This document shows, piece by piece, positions 6,631 through 16,448 of a stretch of 57,103 nt of DNA. The DNA lies in assembly GCF_017307055.1 (NCBI RefSeq), contig NZ_JAFLEQ010000017.1, forward strand, positions 297,290-354,392, given 5' to 3'. The notes beneath the pieces were generated by a model, which saw nothing but the letters and a program-made list of their open reading frames with translations, was not told the origin of the DNA and ran no database searches. Both the position numbers and the translations under genes were made by a program. Position 1 is the first letter of the stretch. Every line of letters starts with the position of its first letter. Source of the DNA: Corynebacterium mendelii. GTDB lineage: Bacteria > Actinomycetota > Actinomycetes > Mycobacteriales > Mycobacteriaceae.

Positions 6631-8850
6631 GTGTTTGTCACCTGGGGTCGATTCGCTTTCCGCCACCGGCGTGCTGTTCCGCTGGTGTTCATTGCACTAA
6701 TCATGGGGCTGTACCTGTTGGCCGGAACCCAGCTGGACCAGCGGCTGTCACAGGAAGGCTGGGATGATCCGGCCAGTTCCTCCACCCGGGCCGCCGCCAT
6801 TGAGCAGGCCACCTTCGGCCGCGACAACAACGGCGATGTGATTCTGCTGTTTTCCGCCCCCGAAGGAGCATCCCTCGCCGACGGTGGGCTGAGGACCTCC
6901 ATCGCCTCGTACCTGGAGATCCTCAAAGCCAGCCACCCGGAGCAGATCGACCATGTCACCAGCTGGTCGGATGCGATGAACCCCAATCTGATCAACGACG
7001 ACAAAACCCTGGCTTTTGCCGCGGTGGGCCTGAAAGGCGACGGGGAGCAGACCCTGAAGGATTTCCGGGCCATCGACGCGTTGTCGGATAACGCCCACAA
7101 ACCGACGGAACTTCCCGGCGGAGTCACCGTCCGCATCGCCGGCGCCACCGCGATCGCTGACGCCCTGGACAAAGGCATGGCCGGTGACATCCACCGCGCC
7201 GAGGTTTACGCGCTTCCCGCCGTGGCCGTGCTGCTGGTGATCGTGTTCGGGTCGGTGGTGGCCGCCGGTATGCCCCTGATCGTCGGCGTGCTGTCGATTC
7301 TCGGATCTCTTGGGGTGTTGAGCATCCTGGCTTCCTTCACCCAGGTCAATGTGTTCGCCCAGTCGGTGGTCACCCTGCTCGGCCTGGGGCTTGCCATCGA
7401 CTACGGGTTGTTCATGGTCTCCCGGTTCCGGGAAGAGATGGCCAAAGGAGTGCGCGTCGACGATGCGGTGGCCACCACCACCGCCACGGCGGGAAAAACC
7501 GTGGTGTTTTCCGCCGGCATGGTCATTGTTGCTTTGTCGGGGCTGTTTTTGTTCCCGCAGGCTTTCCTCAAATCCATCGCCTACGGGGCCATCAGTGCCG
7601 TCGGCCTGGCCGCTGTGCTGTCACTGACCGTCCTGCCCAGCCTGTTTGGCCTTCTAGGCCCCGGTATCGACCGTTTCACGCTGCGCAAAACCCACTTCGA
7701 CAAAGACCCGGAGAAAGGGTTTTTCGGGGCGGTTCCCACCTTCGCCATGAAAAATGCCACCGCCGTCACGGTTGCTCTTGTCGCCGGGCTGGTGGCACTG
7801 ACCCTGCCGCTGGTGGGAATCACCTTCGGCGGGATCAACGAAACCTATCTGCCGCCGGGACAGGCCACCCGCACCGCACAGGCCGATTTCGACGAGGCCT
7901 TCCCGCAATTTCGCACCGACCCGGTCAAGCTGGTGGTCACCGATGCCACCCCGGAAGAGCTGGCCGACATCTACTCCCAGGCCAATGAGGTCCAGGGACT
8001 GACCGGCCGGTTCAAAATCGCCAGCGAAACCAAAGACCAGACCACGGTTCTGGCCGCCGGGATAACCAACCGGGAGGACAATGCGGCCGTCGTCGAACAG
8101 CTGCGCGCCATAAACATTCCCGGCCAGGCGAAGGTCTATATTGGCGGCACCCCGGCGCTGGAGGTCGAATCCATTGAGGCACTGTTTGACACCCTGCCGG
8201 CCATGGCGATCTATATTCTGCTGGCCACCTTCCTGTTGATGTCGCTGACTTTCGGCTCAATGATCCTGCCCGCCAAAGCGATCATCATGACCATTCTCGG
8301 ACTGGGTGCCACACTGGGAGTGTTGACCTGGATGTTCGTCGACGGGCTGGGATCGGATCTGTTCGGCTTCACCCCCGGCCCGCTGATGAGCCCGGTGCTG
8401 GTGCTGATTGTCTGCATCGTCTACGGGCTGTCAACCGACTACGAGGTGTTTCTGGTCTCCCGGATGGTGGAGGCCAACCAGCGTGGTGCGACCACCGACC
8501 GGGCGATCCGCTACGGTACCGCCCACACCGGGTCGATCATCACCGCCGCCGCCATCATCATGATCGTGGTCTGCGGGGCTTTCGGCTTCAGCCAGATCGT
8601 GATGATGAAATACATTGCCTTCGGCATGATCGCCGCCCTGCTGCTGGATGCCACCGTCATCCGTATGCTGCTGGTGCCCGCAGTCATGCATCTGCTCCGG
8701 GAGGACAACTGGTGGGCACCGGTGTGGGTGAAAAAAGCCTCCGCGGCCCTTGGCCACGGCGCGACCACCCCGGCCCGGCCCACCCCGGTCACAGCACCGT
8801 CGGCTGTTGATTCCACCGGGACCGCCGTCTGCCGGGAGAACCACCAGTGA
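6631..8850 (+). CDS. cmpL1: MmpL/CmpL-family RND lipid exporter (trehalose monomycolate export)
   Basis: A 739-residue RND transporter with about 12 membrane spans in two halves. Each half starts with one span and a large outer loop and then has five spans. The proton-relay Asp-Tyr pairs stand in GLAIDYGLFMVSRFREEM (first half) and YGLSTDYEVFLVSRMVEA (second half). There is no long cytoplasmic C-terminal domain such as that of mycobacterial MmpL3. The start is GTG with AAGG 9 nt upstream. The stop overlaps the next gene. Neighbours and size fit C. glutamicum CmpL1, which moves trehalose monomycolate across the inner membrane; the substrate is by homology and context, not shown by the sequence. 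Confidence 0.9.
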   Translation: MFVTWGRFAFRHRRAVPLVFIALIMGLYLLAGTQLDQRLSQEGWDDPASSSTRAAAIEQATFGRDNNGDVILLFSAPEGASLADGGLRTSIASYLEILKASHPEQIDHVTSWSDAMNPNLINDDKTLAFAAVGLKGDGEQTLKDFRAIDALSDNAHKPTELPGGVTVRIAGATAIADALDKGMAGDIHRAEVYALPAVAVLLVIVFGSVVAAGMPLIVGVLSILGSLGVLSILASFTQVNVFAQSVVTLLGLGLAIDYGLFMVSRFREEMAKGVRVDDAVATTTATAGKTVVFSAGMVIVALSGLFLFPQAFLKSIAYGAISAVGLAAVLSLTVLPSLFGLLGPGIDRFTLRKTHFDKDPEKGFFGAVPTFAMKNATAVTVALVAGLVALTLPLVGITFGGINETYLPPGQATRTAQADFDEAFPQFRTDPVKLVVTDATPEELADIYSQANEVQGLTGRFKIASETKDQTTVLAAGITNREDNAAVVEQLRAINIPGQAKVYIGGTPALEVESIEALFDTLPAMAIYILLATFLLMSLTFGSMILPAKAIIMTILGLGATLGVLTWMFVDGLGSDLFGFTPGPLMSPVLVLIVCIVYGLSTDYEVFLVSRMVEANQRGATTDRAIRYGTAHTGSIITAAAIIMIVVCGAFGFSQIVMMKYIAFGMIAALLLDATVIRMLLVPAVMHLLREDNWWAPVWVKKASAALGHGATTPARPTPVTAPSAVDSTGTAVCRENHQ

Positions 8851-9950
8851 ACCAACCCAGCGGGAGAAAGAAAAAGAAAAAACCCTCCGCCCTGTCCCGG
8901 TTGTTCGCTAACAAATGGGTGCGGTGGCTGATCCCGCTGGTGATTGTGGCGGTACTTGCCGCCGTACTGCACGCCAAAGTCGATTTCATCAAAGAAGGCC
9001 TCGGGGAGGTCCGCTCCGCCGACCCGGTCGGGGTGGCTGTCACCCTGCTGCTGTCGTGCCTGTCGCTGTTTGCCATGGGTGAGGTGATGCGGCTGCTGCT
9101 GGCGGCCGGCGGAACCCGCACGAATCTCCGGCACACCACGGAACTGGTGTTCGCCGCCAACGCCTGGTCGACTTCCTTTCCCGGCGGACAGGCCCTGGCC
9201 ACGGTGCTGTCGTTTAACACCATGCGCAGCTGGGGGGCGTCGGTGGTGCTGTGCTCCTGGCAGATCGTGGTCTCCGGGACGCTGTCGACAATGTGGCTGG
9301 TGTGTTTGGGGCTGGCGGCCACATTCACTCTCGGGGCCTCGATCCCCATCTGGTCACTGGTGCCCACCCTGGCGATCATGTGTCTTCTCTCGGCCCTGGT
9401 GTATTGGGCGACCAGCCACCCCAGGGCGTTGGCCCGCTGGGCCAGGCGCATCATCCCGAAAATCAACCGGCTGCTTCGCCGGGAGCCGGCCGCCGGTCTT
9501 GACTGCGCCCTCGAGCACATCCACCAGCTGGATGCGGTGGAGCTGTCGAAAGGAAAATTCGCCACCGCCGCCACCTGGTCACTGGCGAACTGGGCGCTTG
9601 ACATCGCCGCCCTGATTGCCGCCGTCGGTGCGGTCACCGGGGCGCTGCCCGCCCTGCACGCCGAGACCAACCACACCACCATCGCCGGCGTGGTACTGGC
9701 CTATGTGAGCAGTAAAATCGCCGGTACCGTACAGGCGACCCCCGGTGGCCTGGGGCCGGTGGAAGCCGCCCTGACGGCCACCCTGGTGGCAGTCGGCATG
9801 ACCGCGGTCGGGGCGGTGGGAACTGTGCTGGTGTACCGGATGATGAGCCTGGTGGGGGTGACGGTGATCGGCTGGATCGTGCACGCCATGGTGTTTGCCC
9901 GCCGGGGAGTCAACGCGAAAACACTGGCCGCCGAGGAACCTTCCCGCTGA
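8847..9950 (+). CDS. Flippase-like integral membrane protein (UPF0104/AglD-type)
   Basis: A 367-residue protein whose GTG start overlaps the cmpL1 stop by 4 nt (GTGA), so translation is coupled. A basic tail (GRKKKKKPS) precedes the first span; about eight spans follow. Late in the protein stands TPGGLGPVEAALTATLVAVG, the signature of the lysylphosphatidylglycerol synthase transmembrane region/UPF0104 flippase-like family. The fixed pairing with an MmpL exporter suggests a helper role in envelope lipid movement (inference). No catalytic synthetase domain is attached. Confidence 0.85.
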   Translation: MNQPSGRKKKKKPSALSRLFANKWVRWLIPLVIVAVLAAVLHAKVDFIKEGLGEVRSADPVGVAVTLLLSCLSLFAMGEVMRLLLAAGGTRTNLRHTTELVFAANAWSTSFPGGQALATVLSFNTMRSWGASVVLCSWQIVVSGTLSTMWLVCLGLAATFTLGASIPIWSLVPTLAIMCLLSALVYWATSHPRALARWARRIIPKINRLLRREPAAGLDCALEHIHQLDAVELSKGKFATAATWSLANWALDIAALIAAVGAVTGALPALHAETNHTTIAGVVLAYVSSKIAGTVQATPGGLGPVEAALTATLVAVGMTAVGAVGTVLVYRMMSLVGVTVIGWIVHAMVFARRGVNAKTLAAEEPSR

Positions 9951-10089
9951 TCCGGACCGCCTATTTCCACAGCTGCCACCCGCCGCACATCCCTGTCCAT
10001 GACCCCGATGGCGTAGACCACAGTCATCGCACACAAGCCCACCGGACAGAAAGATAAGGCAGACGTGTCACTTCGAAAAGTTCCGCCTC

Positions 10090-10371
10090 ATGACATTTGT
10101 CTGCGTCACCCCACCGGACAGCGCGCAAGCTGTACTCCACGAGTTCAGCGGGCGCTGCGCGGCCGAAGAAGAAATGCGTGAACTCACCCCCTCCATCACG
10201 GATACTGATGTTCCGGGACGGCTCCGGATCGAGCTTGAATTTCATGCCGAAGACCTCGAGGAAGCCGAGCAGACCTCGGACTTTTTCATCCGCAAATTTT
10301 TCGTCAACCCCAACCCCCTACATCCCAGAGACGCTCTGACAAGAGTCGGCAACACGCTGTCCTGCGCCTAG
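10090..10371 (+). CDS. Small hypothetical protein, possibly a gene remnant
   Basis: A 93-residue acidic frame with natural-looking composition (for example RIELEFHAEDLEEAEQTSDFFIRKFF). I do not recognise a family. There is no convincing ribosome site before the ATG, and the frame is open for another 29 codons upstream without a clear start. An overlapping frame from GTG at 10065 does have AAGG before it but soon stops. The gene lies beside an obviously broken gene, so this may be a decayed remnant. Confidence that it is expressed is low. Confidence 0.4.
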   Translation: MTFVCVTPPDSAQAVLHEFSGRCAAEEEMRELTPSITDTDVPGRLRIELEFHAEDLEEAEQTSDFFIRKFFVNPNPLHPRDALTRVGNTLSCA

Positions 10372-10519
10372 GTCAAGCACATGGCTGCGCCAACAGTCGC
10401 ACGCATCACAGATCCGAAAAACCCGGTCCGGGAGTCCGCATCGGGACCTTCCTTGACCAGTGGTGGGCTGAAATCTGCTGGGAATCCCCACGTTATCGGG
10501 GATCGTTGTCTCGCTGGTT

Positions 10520-11209
10520 CCCATCCCTGCTGCTTGCAAAAATCAGCAAAAATGCTCTGGCCTGGTGGTTCTGGCCATATCGGTCATCTGTCTCATCGCA
10601 GGCGGTATAGGGGTCGCCAAGAAAAACAAAAAGCTCGTCGCCCCTCGAGAAAGCTGTGGGGCAGTCGCAGGACATCGCGAGGAAATACGAGGACAATACC
10701 CGCGAGCTGGTCTAAGACAATCTCCGCGATCTCGCACAGGAACAGCGGGCGCCGTGCATGTCGACCGGACACAAGAATTTCCGTTTACTGCCATGACAGC
10801 TCTTCCAGCCGATTCATACCGATTGCCCGCATATCCGGCAATCCCGAATTCGAGAAAGAGGGGCGCCCACATTATCCGGGCAATCAGGGCATCATCTGCA
10901 AAGCGTGGCAGAAAGAAGTCGACCGGTATCAATTTTCATTCGACAACCCTGAATCAGACTCCCTTGCTCCCGGCAGCGCGGCCTGTGAAAACTGGCTTCA
11001 GGAACAGGAGGTTTTGTACGCGGTCCCCCGAGCAGTGGCTGAGGCGCTCACCATGAAATCCTTGAGTTTCGTCGCCTTGAGAATCGAACACCTCGAGGAA
11101 AAACATCGGTGTCCTTGTCATCGAGAGCACAGACCGGAACAGAGCCGGTCTGGCATTGCTGAAAAGGGTCGAGTCAGCATCCCACTTCCCTCCTTTGCAA
11201 CAGGGTTAA
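10520..11209 (+). pseudogene. Frameshifted membrane-protein gene remnant
   Basis: Pieces of one protein appear in turn in all three plus frames. First LLLAKISKNALAW, then VVLAISVICLIAGGIGVAKKNKK (a membrane span and basic stop-transfer, from about 10565), then AVGQSQDIARKYEDNTRELV ending in TAG at about 10712, then VDRYQFSFDNPESDSLAPGS and ENWLQEQEVLYAVPRAVAEAL near 10920-11050, and finally NIGVLVIESTDRNRAGLALLKRVESASHFPP ending at TAA 11207-11209. At least three frameshifts and one stop are needed to join them. The intact ancestor was a single-span protein with a soluble domain of unknown type. Confidence 0.6.
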
Positions 11210-11591
11210 CGAATCACACGTCCGAAACATGGCCGACTTGGCTGGAGGAGCATAGCCCGCCATGCAATTGCCGGTGGTGGTCAAACCGGCAGGGCAGTGC
11301 TCACCCGCCATATAAGGGACCCGCCGTAACACCGGTGTTGCCGAGAAGTATCCACCGGCTTCCCCTGCCGATGTCACACGGCACTGGCTTTGATTCCGGT
11401 TCCGCTGCCCTCGAGACAAAAAATCAGCAGCGATGGTCGGGCACCGGGTAGTAAAACCCAAACGATGATGCAACATCACACCTTGGATTGATCCGGCGGC
11501 GGTGCAACTGCGACTAGGGTGGTTGATGGCGACAGCTTTGCCGCTTCACAACTTTTTTCCGTCTTTACCCACAAGAATAGGACTGTCCGCC

Positions 11592-12011
11592 GTGACCACA
11601 CTCGCAAAAGACAAAAACGTCAAGGTCTGCTCCGACTGGTACATTTTCTCCAGCGACGTGGCCTCCATCCTGGCTTTCGCCCTGCTGGCCCGTGCCGCGC
11701 ACCGCAATGACCTGCCGTTCACGTTCATCGGCTGGGTCGATACCGCCTGGCCGTTTCTCACCGGTCTTCTGGCCAGCTGGATGGCCATGCACTTCACCGG
11801 CTGGCTGCCGCACAAGGTGGCACCCGCAGGTGTGTTCGTGTGGCTGATGTCGGTTGTCTTCGGCCTGTCGATCTGGGGTATCCGCCACGGTGCAGTCCCC
11901 CACTGGTCGTTCATGATTGTCGCCGGCTCGGTCTCCGGGGCACTGCTGATGGGCTACCGGGCCATCGGAGCGAAAATCTGGGACAAAAAAGCCGTCGATC
12001 CGATCGCCTGA
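11592..12011 (+). CDS. DUF3054 membrane protein
   Basis: A 139-residue protein with four predicted spans, starting DWYIFSSDVASILAFALLARAAHR and continuing with a WPFLTGLLASWMAMHF segment, which matches the DUF3054 family of actinobacteria; function unknown. I chose GTG at 11592 because AGGA stands 9 nt upstream; the frame extends to another GTG at 11502 but the added residues are not family-like. In related genomes this gene follows the flippase-like gene directly; here 1.6 kb with debris intervenes. Confidence 0.8.
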   Translation: MTTLAKDKNVKVCSDWYIFSSDVASILAFALLARAAHRNDLPFTFIGWVDTAWPFLTGLLASWMAMHFTGWLPHKVAPAGVFVWLMSVVFGLSIWGIRHGAVPHWSFMIVAGSVSGALLMGYRAIGAKIWDKKAVDPIA

Positions 12012-12121
12012 GACGCCTAACCCCGCACCCGCCGCACCCGCCAGCTGATATTCCGCAGCCCGCACAGGTCCGGCGGGTGTTGTGTGGAACGAACACCCCC
12101 ACCCGGGCCGTTGTTCCGGGT

Positions 12122-12707
12122 ATGGCCGACACCAGTGAATTGACTGTTGCCGTTGTGGGCGGACACTGACAAATCGCCCTGCAGATGACCAAACTCGCTT
12201 CCTTGAGCGGGGCCACGACCAGAAACATCATCCGCAATCCCGACCATGCCGATGATGTCCGGGACCGGGGCGGAATCCCGGTGGTGGCCGATATCGAAAC
12301 CTGTTCCGTGGCCGAGCTGGCGGAAGCCTACGGGGATGCGGATGTAGTGGTCTTTGCCGCCGGCGCAGGCAGCCATCGCCAAAGACATCAGGCACTTCGT
12401 GCAAATTTCTTTCCTCGGCGCGGGCTACATCACCCCGGCCGGAACCGACGAAGTGTTCACCGCATATTGGGATTCCAAGCGGGAAGCCGATGATGACCTG
12501 CGGAATTCGGGCCTTGAATGGACCATCATCAAACCGGCCCGGCTCACCGATGATGCCCCCACCGACATGGTCCGCACCAGCATCAACGATGAACCCAATG
12601 GAGATAAATCCGTCTCCCGCGCCGATGTCGCCGGTTTCACCACAAACCTGATCCTTAGCGGTGAACTCGCAACCGGCGAGATTGATCTTTTCACCGTCGA
12701 AGGCTGA
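12122..12707 (+). pseudogene. Broken NAD(P)-binding NmrA/SDR-type protein gene
   Basis: From ATG 12122 the protein reads MADTSELTVAVVGGH and hits TGA where the second Gly of the Rossmann GGxGQIA loop is expected. The same frame continues IALQMTKLASLSGATTRNIIRNPDHADDV and reaches DADVVVFAAGAG. There the frame shifts at about 12365-12370 and some residues are lost before AIAKDIRHFVQISFLGAG and a good C-terminus (EWTIIKPARLTDDAP ... SVSRADVAGF). So it has one nonsense mutation and one deletion/frameshift. The intact family are NAD(P)H-binding atypical SDR proteins acting as reductases or redox sensors. Confidence 0.75.
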
Positions 12708-12732
12708 TCCCCCACCGGCACCACACATGACA

Positions 12733-12774
12733 CTGCCGCCGGCAGCCTGCCCAACGACAGGCCACCGGCGGCAG
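12733..12774. terminator. Hairpin between convergent genes
   Basis: CTGCCGCCGG (12733-12742) pairs perfectly with CCGGCGGCAG (12765-12774), with an inner CCTG/CAGG pair. It sits between the end of the NmrA-like pseudogene and the end of the surface-protein gene on the other strand. There is no U-run on either side, so termination efficiency is uncertain. Confidence 0.45.
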
Positions 12775-12826
12775 CACACACATATTCAATTATCCAGCCG
12801 GAATCAATAAGGAACCAACCGGTTTT

Positions 12827-15800
12827 CTACATGCCCGGGAACTTCATCGCAGGCATCTTCATCGCCGGCACACCCGGAATCATCCCCATCACAGCGGCAC
12901 CACCAATACCCAGGATCGCCAACAAAATCGGAATGATCGCAATCACCGCCGACCCGGCACCACCGGAAGAACCATCCTTCGACTGGCCACCAGACTTGGT
13001 ACCACCCGGCTCCGCCTTATCCGCAGGCTTGGTCCCACCAGCAGGAACAGTCACACTGATCCGACGGATCTCCTCCTGCTCACCATTGGTCAACACCACA
13101 CCAACCTCGATGGTCTTACCCTTCAAACCAGCCACATGCTTGACCGTCACCACACCAGTGTCCCTATCAACCGAAACACCCTTCGGGGTACCCGGCGCCA
13201 AACCAAACACCGTTCCCGTCGGAACATCCGACACAGGCTTGACCGTGGTCACAGAACCCGCAGATTCCGCAGAAGCAAACAGAACACCCAGATCAACAGT
13301 CACCACAAACGGCACCTCAACCACAGCTGTCGTCTCATCCGGATACGTGACCTTCACCGGAACTCTCACCGTCTTAGCCAACTGACCATCAGCCGGCTTA
13401 TACGACACAGCACCAGTATCCGCATCAACATCCGCCCCCTCAGGAGCATCATCACCAAGCACAAACATAGTGCCAGCCGGAACGGATTCAATCTCCTCGG
13501 TCGCAGGATCATCGAACACAATCGCTACCGCCCCATCACTGCCGCGGGCTACCTTTGTAGCCTCTCCCGCGGCCGGCTGCGGCTTGTAGAACTCATTGTC
13601 CTTCTTCCCGTCCGGCTTCGGAGCAGCCGCTTTACCAACGGTAAACACCACATCAGCGGTATCAGTGCTTCCATCCGGATACGTGACCGTCACCTTCACC
13701 GTGTACTTACCGGCAGCGACATCCTTACCCGGCTTGAAACTCACCACACCAGTGGACTTGTCAACCGACACACCTTCACTGACCGGCGAATCAACCGCCA
13801 ACGTAAACGTTGTCCCCTTCGGCTTCTCAGCAACAGCAACCGTCGCCGTCGAAGTCTCCCCGGCCACCACACTGGCAGCACCACCAACAGCCTCATACAC
13901 ATCAGCATCAGGCTTTTCGACGGTAAACACCACATCAGCGGTATCAGTGCTTCCATCCGGATACGTGACCGTCACCTTCACCGTGTACTTACCGGCAGCA
14001 ACATCCCCGGCAGGCTTGAACGTCACCACACCAGTGGACTTGTCAACCAACACACCCTCACTGACCGGCGAATCCTTAGCAACAGTAAACACAGTGCCAT
14101 CAGGCAGGTCCTCAACCATCACCGCAGCAGTCGCCTCTTTACCGGCAACCACCGTAGCCTTACCGCCAACAGCCGTATAAGTCTCAGCATCGGACTTCTT
14201 CACGGGATCCCCATCATCCCCACCGGCATCCTCGGGCACCTCACCAACCTTGAAAACAGCCTCCGTCCTAAACGGCTCATACTCCCCATCCGACAACCAC
14301 GGAATACTTATCTCCACCGGAATCCGGATCGTCGAATTCGCATCCGAAGGCTTCAACTTCAAGGTCACCCGACCGGTCTTCTCATCAACCGACACATCAT
14401 GTCCCTTCGTGTCAGTAATCCGGAACTTGTAAAAGTTTGAAAAGTGGTACATGCGGGTAATCTGCTCGAACGATACGAGTTCCCCCAACATTCCGGCCTG
14501 TGCGATTGCGGTGTTCTCGTTGGTGGCAACATCAACCAACCCATAAGAAAATCCAATGGAATCGAACCGCTTCACATCTGGTTCACCGTCTCGGTTGACT
14601 GTATATACACGTGTGATTTTTTTGGTTGAGCCATCAGGAAAAGTCGCAACCGCGTCAAGGGTGTACGTCGTTTCATCAGCAACATCACTGGGAACAGTCA
14701 GTTTCCAGCTCACACTGTTGATCCTCTTCGGTGACAGCAGGGACCAATCGCCACCAGTCGGCTCCACCTTCGTTCCCGGAATAAAGAAACTGTCTCTCCC
14801 ATCTTCATTCGATTCTCTATCAAACTCGGAGAAGCGCACGATATTATCCCCCAAGGAAAAATCTGAGTCCTCTTTCCTTTGCCGAAGTGGTCCGACGAAC
14901 TCTGCAATGGAACCGACCTGAAATAAGGCCATCGCATCTTCATTCACAGAGCCATCCTTGAAGTGAATCTTCACCGGAACAACTATTTCCCCCGTAGCCT
15001 TTTCCGAGGGCGTAAAAGTCACCGCACCAGTTTCCGGATTCAACTCCGCAACTCCAAGACTTGCAGGTGGCTGATCATCACCCAACTCGTAGTGATCCAC
15101 CAGCTTGGGAAGGTCTGCTATTACATCCGCCCCTAAGACATTACTTGCCTGCCCAGCAACGATCACCTCGGATACAGCCGTCTGGCCGGGAACAAGACCG
15201 AAAGCCGTTTCCCAGCCCAACTCGATCAATTCACCCTGGGAAAAGATGTCATGTTTGCATCGTACGACTTTTGACTTCCCGTCATTGAAGGTGAGTTTTA
15301 CGTCGTATGACAACGACCGTGCACCAGAATCAGGCACAGCTCTATACAAGGGAATACTTTCCCCCCTAACTTCTACGTCAAAGGATGACACGGCACCACC
15401 CGACACCGAGCTTTGATCGAGTTCTCTCTTCACAGTGAAAGGAGGAAAAGCCGAGCTCGACGATCCTCTATGGAAGGAAAGAAATGAATGTGAAGGCACT
15501 CCCGCCGTTGCTTTTGATGTTTCACATTCCACCACGTATTGATTCCCGGCCGAAGCACGCGTAAACCGTGCAATAAAAGTGTCTTTGCGCCCATCCTGAA
15601 ACGTCACATCCACTGGAATGTCAGCAAACTCCTGCCCCTCGGGAAGCGTGTAAGTAACACTTCCCGTCTTCGAGTTCACCGTAGCGCCCGACGGGGCGCC
15701 TCGGCCAAGAACTGCACGTGCCCCGGATGTGGCCCCAGCCCTCAATCCACTCCACGAAAGCTCTGCCGTCCGGCTTTCTGCGCCACGGATGTCTGTTTGC

Positions 15801-16336
15801 CATGTGTACGCCGCGGTATCAGGAGATTCCGAGAAATCAGGATCACTGTCTTTATCCGAGACAATAACCGGAACAGTGTGGGTAACCTTCCTGCCGCTAT
15901 CCAATGTTGCAGTCACCTGGATCGCGTACGACCCAGCAGCCACATCACTTGGCAGCTTGTAGTAGCCAAAGTGGCCATAATATTCTCTTACTGAAATCGC
16001 ATCACCCCAGCCTGCAGGCGTTTCCACGCTGAACTTCGGATCAGGGTACCCCCTCTGGGAAGCAAAGGGATCGAGACTGAGGTGATCTATTATTTTGACA
16101 TCAAAATTACCGGAACGGTCATGAGTCGAAATCGAAATGGGTTCTACCCAGAAATCAAAACCTGCATCAACAGCCAATTGCTTGACTTTTTCCGCTGCAG
16201 AAGCTTCTACGGCAAGCGGTGTTCCGGCAGGCGCTACCGCAGGCAGCACCAAACCAAACGATGCAACCACAGCGACCAGAGCAACGCGGGTCTTGCGGGA
16301 CAACACCCCACGGCGGGAACGGGGCAGGGACGTCAT
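12827..16336 (-). CDS. Large secreted YPDG/Rib-like repeat surface protein
   Basis: A 1,169-residue wall protein. The ATG at 16336 has AGGAG 5 nt upstream; the signal peptide is RKTRVALVAVVASFGLVLPAVAPAG. About ten beta-sandwich modules follow, each closing with a VTYPDGSTDTADVVFTV-like strand, typical of Rib/alpha-like YPDG domains that form stiff stalks. Two adjacent modules at about residues 715-905 are nearly identical. The C-terminus has no LPXTG motif; after a Gly/Ser/Lys linker it ends in SAVIAIIPILLAILGIGGAAVMGMIPG plus a Met/Lys/Pro tail, a hydrophobic anchor seen in corynebacterial surface proteins. Probable adhesin or stalk; ligand unknown. It stands alone, convergent with a pseudogene, between DUF3054 and accD3, where related genomes have no such gene to my knowledge. 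Confidence 0.85.
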   Translation of the reverse strand: MTSLPRSRRGVLSRKTRVALVAVVASFGLVLPAVAPAGTPLAVEASAAEKVKQLAVDAGFDFWVEPISISTHDRSGNFDVKIIDHLSLDPFASQRGYPDPKFSVETPAGWGDAISVREYYGHFGYYKLPSDVAAGSYAIQVTATLDSGRKVTHTVPVIVSDKDSDPDFSESPDTAAYTWQTDIRGAESRTAELSWSGLRAGATSGARAVLGRGAPSGATVNSKTGSVTYTLPEGQEFADIPVDVTFQDGRKDTFIARFTRASAGNQYVVECETSKATAGVPSHSFLSFHRGSSSSAFPPFTVKRELDQSSVSGGAVSSFDVEVRGESIPLYRAVPDSGARSLSYDVKLTFNDGKSKVVRCKHDIFSQGELIELGWETAFGLVPGQTAVSEVIVAGQASNVLGADVIADLPKLVDHYELGDDQPPASLGVAELNPETGAVTFTPSEKATGEIVVPVKIHFKDGSVNEDAMALFQVGSIAEFVGPLRQRKEDSDFSLGDNIVRFSEFDRESNEDGRDSFFIPGTKVEPTGGDWSLLSPKRINSVSWKLTVPSDVADETTYTLDAVATFPDGSTKKITRVYTVNRDGEPDVKRFDSIGFSYGLVDVATNENTAIAQAGMLGELVSFEQITRMYHFSNFYKFRITDTKGHDVSVDEKTGRVTLKLKPSDANSTIRIPVEISIPWLSDGEYEPFRTEAVFKVGEVPEDAGGDDGDPVKKSDAETYTAVGGKATVVAGKEATAAVMVEDLPDGTVFTVAKDSPVSEGVLVDKSTGVVTFKPAGDVAAGKYTVKVTVTYPDGSTDTADVVFTVEKPDADVYEAVGGAASVVAGETSTATVAVAEKPKGTTFTLAVDSPVSEGVSVDKSTGVVSFKPGKDVAAGKYTVKVTVTYPDGSTDTADVVFTVGKAAAPKPDGKKDNEFYKPQPAAGEATKVARGSDGAVAIVFDDPATEEIESVPAGTMFVLGDDAPEGADVDADTGAVSYKPADGQLAKTVRVPVKVTYPDETTAVVEVPFVVTVDLGVLFASAESAGSVTTVKPVSDVPTGTVFGLAPGTPKGVSVDRDTGVVTVKHVAGLKGKTIEVGVVLTNGEQEEIRRISVTVPAGGTKPADKAEPGGTKSGGQSKDGSSGGAGSAVIAIIPILLAILGIGGAAVMGMIPGVPAMKMPAMKFPGM
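13638..13999 (-). repeat. 80-nt perfect direct repeat within the surface-protein gene
   Basis: The stretch 13638-13717 is repeated base for base at 13920-13999, 282 nt (94 codons) apart, with further high similarity on the far side. It marks a recent duplication of one YPDG module and a site where module number may change by recombination. Confidence 0.9.
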
Positions 16337-16432
16337 GGAAACTCCTCGACAAATAGGTGCGACGGCAATCACCGGCAAACCCCGGTGAAGCCCTTACCCA
16401 CAGAGCCTATGCAGCCCAGCACACCACCACAC

Positions 16433-16448
16433 CCCTAATTTTTTAGGG
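16433..16448. promoter_or_regulatory. Palindrome upstream of the surface-protein gene
   Basis: CCCTAA (16433-16438), TTTT, TTAGGG (16443-16448) is a perfect inverted repeat about 100 nt upstream of the ATG at 16336. It may be an operator or part of the promoter. No matching regulator is known to me. Confidence 0.35.

Noticed and set aside
10381..11451. A 356-codon plus-strand open frame
   Set aside because: Its product is Pro/Arg/Ser-rich and featureless over most of its length; protein-like segments of the same stretch lie in changing frames, which fits a pseudogene better.
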